Positions 22,751 to 30,812 of a stretch of 36,607 bases of DNA are shown here, one piece after another. The notes below the pieces were generated by a model. The model did no database searches. It was given only the letters and a program-made list of their open reading frames with translations, and was not told the origin of the DNA. Position numbers and translations under genes: made by a program. Where the stretch lies: the NCBI GenBank assembly GCA_029260435.1, contig JAJDDG010000049.1:1-36607 (forward strand). The letters are read 5' to 3'. This stretch comes from Phycisphaerales bacterium. GTDB taxonomy: Bacteria; Planctomycetota; Phycisphaerae; Phycisphaerales; UBA1924. Numbering within the stretch: the stretch's first letter is position 1; every line of letters starts with the position of its first letter.

Positions 22751-24679
22751 ATGTCACCCGAATCCACTCCCCCATCTGATCCGATCGTCGGTATCGACCT
22801 CGGCACGACGAACTCCCTCGTCGCGTACGTCACCGACAAGGGTCCAACGATCCTGCTGAGCGAATCGGGCGAGGCGGGGCTGCCCTCTGTCGTGCGGTAT
22901 TCGGAGTCGGGGCGCGCCGAGGCGGTGGGCGAATCGGCCCGCCAGGAAGCGGTCGAGCACCCGCTGCACACGGTCTCAAGCGTCAAGCGTCTTATGGGGC
23001 GCTCGCGAAAAGACGCACAGGGCGAATTGGATTTCCTGAGCTACGAGGTGGTCGAGGGCGAGCGCGACGCCGCCCGAATCGCCCTGCCGGGTGGCGCACT
23101 CAAGAGCCCTGAAGAAGTCTCCGCCGAGATCCTGCGCACGCTCAAGCAGCGGGCCGAAGCGACGCTGGATACCGAGGTGCGGCGTGCAGTCATCACCGTG
23201 CCGGCGTATTTTGACGACGCCCAGCGTCAGGCAACCCGCCACGCGGCGCGCCTCGCCGGGCTAGACGTAGTGCGGATCGTCAACGAACCCACCGCCGCAG
23301 CGCTAGCGTACGGGATCGGTCGCACCACCAACAATGCAGAACCCGAGACGATCGCGGTATTCGACCTCGGCGGCGGGACGCTGGATGTTTCGATTCTCCG
23401 TGTGATCCCGTCCGCCCAGGAGGCTGGGGATGGGGGGGGCGTGGGGGGTGTGGGGGGAGCGGATATGTTCCGGGTGCTCTCGACCGCGGGCGACACGCGC
23501 CTCGGCGGCGACGACGTGGACCGCATGCTCGTCGAACTGTTCACGCGCGAGGCAGAACAACAATTCGGCTCCGGGCTCGACTTCACACCACGCACACGCC
23601 AGGCGATGCGCCTGCTCGCCGAACAGACAAAGATCAAACTCTCGAAGGAAAAATCCGCATCGGTGCGCATCGAGATCGAGGGTGCGCCGGATGGTGGGGT
23701 CTACGAACGCACCATCACACGCGACGAATTCGAGCAGAGTATCGGCGCCGAGGGAGGATGGGTCATGCGCGCGATCGCCTGTTGTGAGCGGGCACTGCGC
23801 GACGCGAAACTTACCCCCCAGCAGATCGAGCGCGTCGTGATGGTGGGCGGCTCGACGCGCATCCCGCTCGTCCAGCGGCGCGTGGGCGAACTATTCGCGA
23901 GCGAGCCGTACACCGCGCTGGACCCAGATCGGGTCGTCGCGCTGGGAGCCGCGGCGCAGGCGTCCATCCTCGATGGGCGCGAACAAGGCGCGCTGCTGCT
24001 GGACGTCGTGCCGCTGAGTCTCGGGATCGAGACGGTCGGCGGTGCGGTCGCCAAACTCATCATGCGCAACGCGAGCGTGCCCGCCCGCGCAACCGAGATG
24101 TTCTCCACGAGCGTGGACGCGCAAACTTCCATCATGCTGAACGTCGTGCAGGGCGAGCGCGAGATGGTCGAGGACTGCAGGAGCCTGGGCACGTTCCACC
24201 TCTCCGGGATGCCCCCCATGCCCGCTGGCATCCCGCAGATCGAGGTGCTCTTCATGGTGGACGTCAACGGCGTGCTCGATGTGTCCGCCGTCGAGAAACG
24301 CTCGGGCAAGCGGGCAAATATGCAGGTCGTGCCGCATCACGGATTGAGCGCCGAGGACGTCGATCGCATCGAGCGCGAGAGTTTTACCCACGCGCTCGAA
24401 GACATGACCCGCCACCGCGTGGTCGATCTTGTTGCCAACTCCAGGCTCGATCTGAAATGGATCACCGAACTGGTTGATCGAGTGGGGGCGAGCATCGATC
24501 CGGCGCAGCTCGAAGCCGTCAACGCCGGGATCACCGCCCTGCGATCTCTCGTCGAGCGGGGCGACGCGGACTGGCGATCGGTAGACGCTGAGGCGTTCCA
24601 CCAGGCGAAGCAATCGCTGGACGAGGCGAGCGTGCCGCTGCACGAGGCGAGCATCGCCCGATCGCTGCGCGACGAATAG
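22751..24679 (+). CDS. Hsp70 chaperone, HscA-like
   Basis: A 642-residue Hsp70. The ATPase domain has [65 protein letters not shown] and [14 protein letters not shown]. The substrate domain has [28 protein letters not shown]-like spacing and the block [19 protein letters not shown] with [21 protein letters not shown] match HscA, the iron-sulphur assembly chaperone, better than DnaK. No iscU or hscB gene is nearby, so the function is inferred. A glycine linker in the ATPase domain is encoded by runs of 8, 6 and 6 G (23432-23457), a likely site of length variation. The stop is 3 bases from the convergent Lon-domain gene. Confidence 0.9.
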   Translation: MSPESTPPSDPIVGIDLGTTNSLVAYVTDKGPTILLSESGEAGLPSVVRYSESGRAEAVGESARQEAVEHPLHTVSSVKRLMGRSRKDAQGELDFLSYEVVEGERDAARIALPGGALKSPEEVSAEILRTLKQRAEATLDTEVRRAVITVPAYFDDAQRQATRHAARLAGLDVVRIVNEPTAAALAYGIGRTTNNAEPETIAVFDLGGGTLDVSILRVIPSAQEAGDGGGVGGVGGADMFRVLSTAGDTRLGGDDVDRMLVELFTREAEQQFGSGLDFTPRTRQAMRLLAEQTKIKLSKEKSASVRIEIEGAPDGGVYERTITRDEFEQSIGAEGGWVMRAIACCERALRDAKLTPQQIERVVMVGGSTRIPLVQRRVGELFASEPYTALDPDRVVALGAAAQASILDGREQGALLLDVVPLSLGIETVGGAVAKLIMRNASVPARATEMFSTSVDAQTSIMLNVVQGEREMVEDCRSLGTFHLSGMPPMPAGIPQIEVLFMVDVNGVLDVSAVEKRSGKRANMQVVPHHGLSAEDVDRIERESFTHALEDMTRHRVVDLVANSRLDLKWITELVDRVGASIDPAQLEAVNAGITALRSLVERGDADWRSVDAEAFHQAKQSLDEASVPLHEASIARSLRDE

Positions 24680-24682
24680 CCG

Positions 24683-25396
24683 CTAGTTGAGGATGATCCC
24701 AGAGTCCTCGTCGCGTGCGTCAAGCTGCTTGCGCGCCGCGTGCAGGATGGACCGCAGACGCAAGAGCTCGTGCTCGATGACACCGGCCCGCTTGTGCGGG
24801 CACGACTCGGCGAGCAGGTTGTACTGCAGCACTTTGTCGTTCAAGAGAGCGATCGTCACCAGCTCGAACAACACCGAAGTCGGCAGCTCGTTCGCCTGGA
24901 TCTGCTTGAGCACTCCCGTGCACGCGGCCAACTCCGTGAGCGGTTCCTCGGTGATCAACTCCTGCACCGCCCGGCGCTCGGTTGTGAGCGCGTCGTCCCC
25001 CGCCGGCGATGGTTCGAGCGGCTCAAGACGCGCCCGCCGGTACAGGTACTCGCCGTCCGGGGGGTACTCCTCGACCACCCACGCCCGGCAGACACCGTGC
25101 AGCAGCACGCGGTAGTTGCCGTCCGACTGTACATGATGCTGCTCGATCTGCCCGAGGCACACCGCTGGCCTGATCTCCGGGGAGTCGTGGTACTGGTTCT
25201 TCCACGCGTCGCCCTGAAACACCGCCATCGCGATCTGCCCCCGTGAGTCCAGCGCGTGCTCGAGCATCTGGCGGTACCGGGGCTCGAAGATGAACAAGCG
25301 CAGCAGCGCGTGCGGCAACAGCACAACATCCTTGAGCGGGAAGACCGGGAAGGGCTTGGAAAAGTTCACCTGGACTGTCGAAGTTTCGATCGGCAT
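24683..25396 (-). CDS. Lon N-terminal (substrate-binding) domain protein
   Basis: A 237-residue protein made of the Lon protease N-terminal domain without ATPase or protease parts. Signatures are FPVFPLKDVVLLPHALLRLFIFEPRYRQMLEHAL, IRPAVCLGQIEQHHVQSDGNYRVLLHGVCRAWV, and a helical C-terminal part (ELPTSVLFELVTIALLNDKVLQYNLLAE) like that of bacterial LON_substr_bdg proteins. Function in this stand-alone family is not established; a substrate adaptor or chaperone role is often assumed. ATG 25396 is chosen over an upstream in-frame start at 25453 because the conserved part follows and TAGGAT ends 7 bases before it. Confidence 0.88.
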   Translation of the reverse strand: MPIETSTVQVNFSKPFPVFPLKDVVLLPHALLRLFIFEPRYRQMLEHALDSRGQIAMAVFQGDAWKNQYHDSPEIRPAVCLGQIEQHHVQSDGNYRVLLHGVCRAWVVEEYPPDGEYLYRRARLEPLEPSPAGDDALTTERRAVQELITEEPLTELAACTGVLKQIQANELPTSVLFELVTIALLNDKVLQYNLLAESCPHKRAGVIEHELLRLRSILHAARKQLDARDEDSGIILN

Positions 25397-25403
25397 CAAC
25401 CGA

Positions 25404-25409
25404 ATCCTA
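25404..25409 (-). promoter_or_regulatory. Candidate leaderless -10 element of the Lon-domain gene
   Basis: TAGGAT ends 7 bases before ATG 25396; no Shine-Dalgarno is present at a usable distance. Confidence 0.4.
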
Positions 25410-25449
25410 GCCCCCCCACTCCCTCTTTGCCCGCTCTTGTCACCGGCTC

Positions 25450-26958
25450 TCAAACACCCCTTCCGGGCAGATCCATCACGGGTGTGCCAGCGAGTTGTGT
25501 TTCATACCGACGCCACCGCTCTACCGAGCCGGTGTAGATCGGCTTGGTCACCTGCTCGACCGATCGCGTCCGCGCGTCACCCTGCACCTTGTGGTGCTCC
25601 AGGCACGCCGCGTCAAAATCAAGCCCCATCGCATCGAGCATCTCCCGGACCCGCGGCTCGGGGTCGCTCACCAGCGCCTCGTACTCCACCTCGATCACAT
25701 CGATGCCCAGCTCACCTACATAGTGCTCGTACGCGCGCTCCGAGGCATCGAAGTACGTCTTGATGTCCTTGAGGTCGTACGGCCAGGGGATCCGCGAACC
25801 GAAGTGCTGGAAGAAACACGAGATCGCCGTGTCCCGGTGGTCGCGCTTGCACCGGATGATCGGCGCGTCCGGGAATGTTTTTCGGATCACCGGGATGCTC
25901 AGAAGGTTTGCCGGGAGCTTGTCGGTGACGAGGTGCGCCGGGTCGCCCTCGGGCGGCGCGGGCAGACGCTGGACATACGCCTGCGCAAGTTGATCCAGCA
26001 CGGGCTTGGAGAACATGGACACAAGCTGCGGCAGGTGCGGGTTGGGCGGGCGCGCCACCGCCTGCGCCTTGGCGATGAACTCGGGCATCGTCTCCAACTC
26101 GCTCCCGGCAAATACAGCCGGGTGCGCCGAGAGGATCCGCTCGACGAGCGTCGTGCCGGAGCGTGGCAACCCCAGCACAAAGACCGGCGCGAGCGACCCG
26201 CCCCCATCCCCGTCCACAGGGGCCGCCGACTCCATCTTGTCGTACTGCTCTTTGGAGAATCCCTGGAGTATCCGGTCAACCGCGCCGTTGAACGCCGTCG
26301 AATCGAAGACCGCCGGGTGCGCCTTGTTCGCCTCTACCAGCACGCTCCACGCCTCGGCGTACTGCGCGTCACCATCCAGCAGGTCCGCGAGTGTGAACAG
26401 CACCTCGTGGCGGGCGCCCGGCTGGATCCCGGGATCCTCCATCGCGCGGCGCAGGATCTCGATGCCCCGAGCATGTTCCTTGCGATGCCTGAGGCACCGC
26501 GCACAAGCGATCGCGATCTGGTGCCCTTTATCCTCCCGATCCAACCATGGCTCGATCGAGGCATACGCCTCGTCGTGGCGCCGCAACGCGAGCAGCAACA
26601 CCGCGATATTCGCCGCGGCACTCCTGTGCTCGGGTTCCAATGCCATCGCCTTCTGGAATGCTTCAATCGCATCATCGGTCCTGCCCAGCATCCGCAGCGC
26701 CCGAGCACGGAGCGTGTACAGCAGCGGCTCGGACTGTTCAACCTTGAGCGCCCGGTCTGCCGCCTCCAGCGCCTGCTCGAACTTCGCGATATGGCTCAGG
26801 CATGCCGAGACCAACCCCAGCGCCCGAACATGGTTCGGGTCTTCCTTGAATATCTGATCGAGCGTCTGGATCGCGCTGATCGCCTGACCTGATTCGTACT
26901 GCTTGATCGCCCGCTGGAGGTGCTGGGCATGGAACGGATTCGCAAACGGTGTAGACAT
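25450..26958 (-). CDS. TPR repeat protein with sulfotransferase domain
   Basis: A 502-residue protein in two halves. Residues about 10-240 are TPR-type helix pairs (AISAIQTLDQIFKEDPNHVRAL, FEQALEAADRALKVEQSEPL, DDAIEAFQKAMALEPEHRSA). Residues about 255-500 are a PAPS-dependent sulfotransferase: the 5'-phosphosulphate loop VFVLGLPRSGTTLVERIL (263-276), the 3'-phosphate segment IRCKRDHRDTAISCFFQHF, and VEYEALVSDPEPRVREML. The acceptor is unknown; tyrosine or carbohydrate sulphation are both possible. There is no signal peptide. It ends 53 bases before the Lon-domain start and may be transcribed with it or separately. Confidence 0.92.
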   Translation of the reverse strand: MSTPFANPFHAQHLQRAIKQYESGQAISAIQTLDQIFKEDPNHVRALGLVSACLSHIAKFEQALEAADRALKVEQSEPLLYTLRARALRMLGRTDDAIEAFQKAMALEPEHRSAAANIAVLLLALRRHDEAYASIEPWLDREDKGHQIAIACARCLRHRKEHARGIEILRRAMEDPGIQPGARHEVLFTLADLLDGDAQYAEAWSVLVEANKAHPAVFDSTAFNGAVDRILQGFSKEQYDKMESAAPVDGDGGGSLAPVFVLGLPRSGTTLVERILSAHPAVFAGSELETMPEFIAKAQAVARPPNPHLPQLVSMFSKPVLDQLAQAYVQRLPAPPEGDPAHLVTDKLPANLLSIPVIRKTFPDAPIIRCKRDHRDTAISCFFQHFGSRIPWPYDLKDIKTYFDASERAYEHYVGELGIDVIEVEYEALVSDPEPRVREMLDAMGLDFDAACLEHHKVQGDARTRSVEQVTKPIYTGSVERWRRYETQLAGTPVMDLPGRGV

Positions 26959-26964
26959 GCGCCC

Positions 26965-26970
26965 AACCTA
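26965..26970 (-). promoter_or_regulatory. Candidate leaderless -10 element of the TPR-sulfotransferase gene
   Basis: TAGGTT ends 6 bases before ATG 26958. It is the weakest match of the set. Confidence 0.3.
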
Positions 26971-27035
26971 TCACGGTAAAGGAGTGGATGAGTGACGACG
27001 CCGAGGGGGATCGGTGTGCAGGGGGCAAAAATGAC

Positions 27036-27063
27036 AGAGCCCCCCATCGTCATGGAGGGCTCT
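27036..27063 (-). terminator. Rho-independent terminator of the sorting-tail protein gene
   Basis: A 12-bp stem (AGAGCCCTCCAT with ATGGGGGGCTCT, one G-T pair) around a 4-base loop is followed on the minus strand by GTCATTTTTG. It lies about 50 bases after the stop at 27116. Confidence 0.85.
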
Positions 27064-27077
27064 GGGAAAATTATTTT

Positions 27078-27100
27078 TTCACTCCGCCTTGAGGAGTGAA
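27078..27100 (-). terminator. First of two tandem hairpins after the sorting-tail protein gene
   Basis: Perfect 8-bp stem TTCACTCC/GGAGTGAA with a 7-base loop, 15 bases after the stop codon. It is followed by A and then T-rich sequence, so it may protect the 3' end or assist the stronger terminator beyond it. Confidence 0.5.
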
Positions 27101-27115
27101 TTGTCTCGCCTGATA

Positions 27116-27916
27116 TCAGGCGCGACGACGACGGACGCCAGCAACGCCAGCCAGACCGAACAGGGCGATGGTGCCCGGGGTCGGGATGACATTGATGTTG
27201 CGGAACGCGTACGCCTCGGTGCCGCCATTGGTGGTGCCCGTGAACCGGATCCAGAACTCAGCGCCAGCGCCGGTGGTGCCAGCGGAAATGGTCTGGAAGT
27301 TGTTGTCCAGCTCGGTGCCGTTCATCGACAGCGGGTCGAACAGATTGAATACCGCACCACCTTCCATGGTGTAGTTCTTGGCACCAAGCTCGTCCACCGA
27401 GCTGGTGAAGAGCGGAACGTAGTTCACACCCATGTCGTACGAGTACTCGAAGTTATACAAATCGGAGGCTTCGAAGTCGCCCATCGCGGCGAAATCGATG
27501 TCCACCGACAGGTTGGAGAAGCCGCCGGTGCTAAACGTCCACCGGGCAACGCCGGTGCCATCAGCCTCGGAGCCGTTGACGGTATCCACGGCACCGAAGA
27601 AACGACCGAGGTCGCCCGTATCGATGATGCCTTGGTTGTCCGCGGTAAACGTACCAGCGGAATCGTCGTTCATGGCGAAGGGCATACCGTTCACAGTAGC
27701 AGCAGCCAAGGGACGGGACGTGATCCCGAACATGTCGCCGCCGAACCACTGCGTAAGCATGGCGTTGCCGTCGTAGGGAAGATCCAGCGAAGCAATGATC
27801 TCGGTCAGGAAGTTGTCGTTGGCAGCATTCTCGGAAACAGCAGTACCGATCGAGACGGCAGCCTGCGCAGAGCCAGCGATCATACAGATCGCAGCTGTAG
27901 CAATAACAGATTTCAT
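27116..27916 (-). CDS. Secreted protein with a PEP-CTERM-type sorting tail
   Basis: A 266-residue exported protein. Residues 1-19 form a signal peptide (SVIATAAICMIAGSAQAA). The body is rich in Asn, Gly, Asp and aromatic residues and looks like an extracellular beta-sandwich, with no catalytic motif. The C-terminus is a tripartite sorting signal: NVIPTPGTIALF, a short hydrophobic span and RRRRA, the planctomycete variant of PEP-CTERM where PTPG replaces PEP. Such proteins are thought to be processed by an exosortase, which is not in the window. ATG 27916 is supported by GAGAGG 9-12 bases upstream. The gene has its own promoter candidate and terminators, suggesting strong or separately controlled expression. 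Confidence 0.9.
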   Translation of the reverse strand: MKSVIATAAICMIAGSAQAAVSIGTAVSENAANDNFLTEIIASLDLPYDGNAMLTQWFGGDMFGITSRPLAAATVNGMPFAMNDDSAGTFTADNQGIIDTGDLGRFFGAVDTVNGSEADGTGVARWTFSTGGFSNLSVDIDFAAMGDFEASDLYNFEYSYDMGVNYVPLFTSSVDELGAKNYTMEGGAVFNLFDPLSMNGTELDNNFQTISAGTTGAGAEFWIRFTGTTNGGTEAYAFRNINVIPTPGTIALFGLAGVAGVRRRRA

Positions 27917-28078
27917 AACGTGTCTTTCCTCTCTCTCGTACAAATGTACGAAACGTGTTTCTTGTGCCCGGAGGCACGTTCCTTCCTTTGCACGCCCGCC
28001 CGCTTCCAGTCCCGGGAGCCTCCGGAGAGCACCCGTGTTCCGGATTCGGCCTGACGTATGACGAATCTCTCTGCCTGC

Positions 28079-28108
28079 AGAGTACCCCGTACTTGGGTGT
28101 ACTTTCAA
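28079..28108 (-). promoter_or_regulatory. Candidate promoter of the sorting-tail protein gene
   Basis: TTGAAA (28103-28108) and TACTCT (28079-28084) are separated by 18 bases on the minus strand. The start site would leave a leader of about 155 bases, the longest inferred in the window. Confidence 0.45.
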
Positions 28109-28127
28109 TACAAACCCCAAAACACCG

Positions 28128-28157
28128 CCATATTATGAAGAGAACTTCATAATATGG
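28128..28157. repeat. Perfect 13-bp AT-rich palindrome between the HD exoribonuclease and the surface protein promoter
   Basis: CCATATTATGAAG and CTTCATAATATGG are exact inverted copies separated by AGAA. It lies 45 bases after the HD gene stop and 20 bases upstream of the inferred -35 of the surface protein gene. It may end the HD transcript, since GGTGTTTTGGGGTTTG follows on that strand, or be an operator. Confidence 0.75.
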
Positions 28158-28201
28158 ACCACATTATTCGTGTTTTATTCGGGTAATACCCAGGTCCGAT
28201 A

Positions 28202-29212
28202 TTACTTCGCAAGTGGGTCCGGCCGGAAGAGCTTCGTGCCCAGCGCCCACTGCTTCTGTGTGAAGTTCCCGCCCAGGTCTGCCGCCCCAGCCCGATCCGG
28301 GCGTGCCGCTTCAGTAGCGATGGTCGTCTTGGCGTCCAGATTGTCCAGCAGCGACACGAGAATCGCCTCGGGCGTGCTCGGGATCTTCGCCGCCCCGTAC
28401 TCCGGCTCGCCATGGTGCGACAGGATGATGTGCTGCAGCACGGTGATCACGCTACCCGGGAACCGGATCCCTGCGCTCCGCATGACCTCCTGCGATTTGT
28501 CGTGGAGCATGATCGCCCCTTCGACAATATGCCCGACCAGCTCGCCCCGATCGGTGTACGAGAACCCACCGTTCCAGCTCAGCTCGCGCGTCTTGCCCAG
28601 ATCGTGCAGGAACAACCCCACCACCACGATGTCCCGGTTGATCTTCGGGTACAGCGGGCACACCCGATCCGCCAGACGCAACAGGTTCAGCGTGTGCTCA
28701 AGCAGCCCGCCGATGTAGGCGTGGTGCATCATCTTTGCCGCCGGTGCCGCCTTGAACATCTCCATCAGCGGCTCGTCATCCAGGTACACCTTCGCGAGCG
28801 CCTTGATCGCTGGGTGCTCCAGTGTGTCCAGAATGCCGTTCAGCTCAGTGAACATCTCCCCCGGATCAAACTTCGAGCAGGGCAGCAGCTCGCGGATCTC
28901 GTCGGGCGTCGGCTCGTGCTTCTCCACCCGGTCGATGATCATCTGCAGCTCGCCCTTGAAGGGCTGCGTCCTGCCCTCCGCGTACACAAATCCCTCGGTC
29001 GGCAGGTGCTTGAACTCCTCGGGCGGCATCTGCCACCGGCGCGCGGGCACCTGCTGCGTCTTGTCACCAAGCAGGCACGCCAGGTACGGATCGCCGTTCT
29101 TGGTCACCGCGAGCTGGGCGTTGGCGATCGAGTAGATCCCCTCGAAGCGCTCGTTGGGCTTGAGTTCAGCGATCGTAGTGCGGGACTGAGCGGCGGGGGC
29201 TTGCTGAGACAT
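28202..29212 (-). CDS. YhaM-like 3'-5' exoribonuclease (OB fold plus HD domain)
   Basis: A 336-residue protein with a nucleic-acid-binding OB fold at about 15-100 (GDPYLACLLGDKTQQVPARRW) and an HD phosphohydrolase domain. Metal ligands are visible in MMHHAYIGGLLEHTLNLL, VGLFLHDLGKTREL, GHIVEGAIML and HIILSHHGEPEYGAA. This is the layout of Bacillus YhaM, a 3'-5' exonuclease acting in RNA turnover; the role here is inferred from the family. ATG 29212 has AGGAAG about 9 bases upstream and is preferred over ATG 29251, which lacks a ribosome site, although TACGAT precedes that one by 11 bases. Confidence 0.88.
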   Translation of the reverse strand: MSQQAPAAQSRTTIAELKPNERFEGIYSIANAQLAVTKNGDPYLACLLGDKTQQVPARRWQMPPEEFKHLPTEGFVYAEGRTQPFKGELQMIIDRVEKHEPTPDEIRELLPCSKFDPGEMFTELNGILDTLEHPAIKALAKVYLDDEPLMEMFKAAPAAKMMHHAYIGGLLEHTLNLLRLADRVCPLYPKINRDIVVVGLFLHDLGKTRELSWNGGFSYTDRGELVGHIVEGAIMLHDKSQEVMRSAGIRFPGSVITVLQHIILSHHGEPEYGAAKIPSTPEAILVSLLDNLDAKTTIATEAARPDRAGAADLGGNFTQKQWALGTKLFRPDPLAK

Positions 29213-29293
29213 GCTGGCGGCTTCCTGTGCGTTCGAGGCGAAAAGAGACATTGTGGAGAGACATCGTAGCGAAGCCGCGAGCGGTTGCCTTTT

Positions 29294-30658
29294 CTACTCT
29301 CCCCCCTGCTCCTTCCGCGCACACCGAACCTCTTCCAACCGATCCTTCAGGATCCGCTCCGCCCCCACTTCCGTCGGCTCGTAGTACCGCGCCGGGATCC
29401 CCAGATAGTCTTGGCTCGTCACACCCCCGATAGACGTCTTCAGCTCCACGTTGTGCGAGTACTTGTACCCCTTGCCGTGCTCCGCGGACCCCTGCGACTC
29501 CGCCTTGTGCCCATCCCTGAGAAACAGCGGCACCGGCTTCGTCCTCCCCTCACGCACGTCCGCGATCGCCGCGTCGATCGCTTTGTACGAAGCGTTGCTC
29601 TTCGGTGCCAGCGCGAGGTAGGTCACGCACTGCCCAAGCGTGATCCGCGCCTCGGGCATGCCAATCCGCTCGACGAGCGACCAGCACGCATCCGCGATCA
29701 TCACCGCGCGCGGGTCGGCATTCCCAATATCCTCGCTCGCCAGGATCGCCAGCCTTCTCGCGATAAACCTCGGATCCTCCCCAGCCTCCAGCATCAGCGC
29801 CATCCAGTACAACGCCGCGTCCGGATCGCACCCGCGCAAAGACTTGATCAACGCCGAGGCGTGGTCGTAGTGCTGATCCCCCGCGCGGTCGTACCGGATC
29901 GCCTTCTTCTGGATCGACTGCTCCGCAGCCCGCAGATCGATCGTCACCGAACCATCCGATGCCGGTTCCGCCGATAGCACCCCCACCTCCAACGCCGTCA
30001 GCGCCCGGCGCGCATCCCCCTCCGAGAGCTTTGCCCAGTGCGCGATCGCCTCATCATCCACGCGTAGATCCATCCCGCCGTACCCGCGCTCCTTGTCCGA
30101 GATCGCGGCACGCACCACCGCGCTCACATCCTCTTCCGTCAGCGGCTCAAGCCGGAACAACGTCGACCGCGAGACAAGCGCCGAGTTCACCGTGAACAGC
30201 GGGTTCTCCGTCGTCGCGCCGATCAGCGTGATCAGCCCGCCCTCTACATCCTCCAGCAGCACATCCTGCTGCGAACGAGAGAACCGGTGGATCTCGTCGA
30301 GAAACAGAATCGTCCGCCGGTTGGATTCTTCGAGCCGGCGCGTCGCATCCTCGATGATCTCCCTGATCCGCTTCACGCCAACAGACGCCGCGTTCTCGCG
30401 CACAAACGCCCGGTCCACCGTGTTCGCGATCACACCCGCGAGCGTCGTCTTGCCCGTGCCGGGCGGGCCATGGAAAATCACCGAGGTCATCGCCCCCGAC
30501 TCGATCATGCGCCGCAACATTGTTTTGTCGGAGCCGGGCTCGCCTAATACATGTTTCTGCCCCGCCACCTCGTCCAGCGTCCGAGGGCGCATCCGCAGCG
30601 CGAGGGGCTCAACCGCCCGCCGTGCCTCCGCCCGTCCTTTCGCCCACAGATCGCTCAT
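29294..30658 (-). CDS. rarA: Replication-associated recombination protein A (RarA/MgsA ATPase)
   Basis: A 454-residue AAA+ ATPase related to clamp loaders, acting at stalled replication forks. It has PLALRMRPRTLDEVAGQKH at the N-terminus, Walker A FHGPPGTGKTTLA, Walker B TILFLDEIHRFSRSQQD, sensor 1 LIGATTENP, arginine finger region SRSTLFRLEPL, and the family tetramerisation domain with YDRAGDQHYDHASALIKSLRG, DPDAALYWMALMLEAGEDP and a C-terminal YKYSHNVE. Length is normal. ATG 30658 is used; TACACT ends 6 bases upstream and no Shine-Dalgarno is well placed. It diverges from glmS over about 150 bases. Confidence 0.95.
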   Translation of the reverse strand: MSDLWAKGRAEARRAVEPLALRMRPRTLDEVAGQKHVLGEPGSDKTMLRRMIESGAMTSVIFHGPPGTGKTTLAGVIANTVDRAFVRENAASVGVKRIREIIEDATRRLEESNRRTILFLDEIHRFSRSQQDVLLEDVEGGLITLIGATTENPLFTVNSALVSRSTLFRLEPLTEEDVSAVVRAAISDKERGYGGMDLRVDDEAIAHWAKLSEGDARRALTALEVGVLSAEPASDGSVTIDLRAAEQSIQKKAIRYDRAGDQHYDHASALIKSLRGCDPDAALYWMALMLEAGEDPRFIARRLAILASEDIGNADPRAVMIADACWSLVERIGMPEARITLGQCVTYLALAPKSNASYKAIDAAIADVREGRTKPVPLFLRDGHKAESQGSAEHGKGYKYSHNVELKTSIGGVTSQDYLGIPARYYEPTEVGAERILKDRLEEVRCARKEQGGE

Positions 30659-30664
30659 CCCGCT

Positions 30665-30670
30665 AGTGTA
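30665..30670 (-). promoter_or_regulatory. Candidate leaderless -10 element of rarA
   Basis: TACACT ends 6 bases before ATG 30658. The same hexamer at the same spacing precedes the YhhQ-family gene. Confidence 0.5.
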
Positions 30671-30812
30671 CGCCTCGCCCGGATAGATAACCTCACGAGG
30701 ACGTCCCCCAGGCTCCAAGACAGCGCCTAGAACACGCCCAAGGTTGACGCCGTACTGTCCGAGGGCCGATGGTGGAGTAGCCAGAGCGTGCGGGGCACGA
30801 GGAGAATCGTTG

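Noticed and set aside
30659-30812. Possible glmS ribozyme in the glmS leader
   Set aside because: The space before glmS is only about 150 bases and holds the divergent rarA promoter; the conserved ribozyme core was not seen, and the type is known mainly from Gram-positive bacteria.
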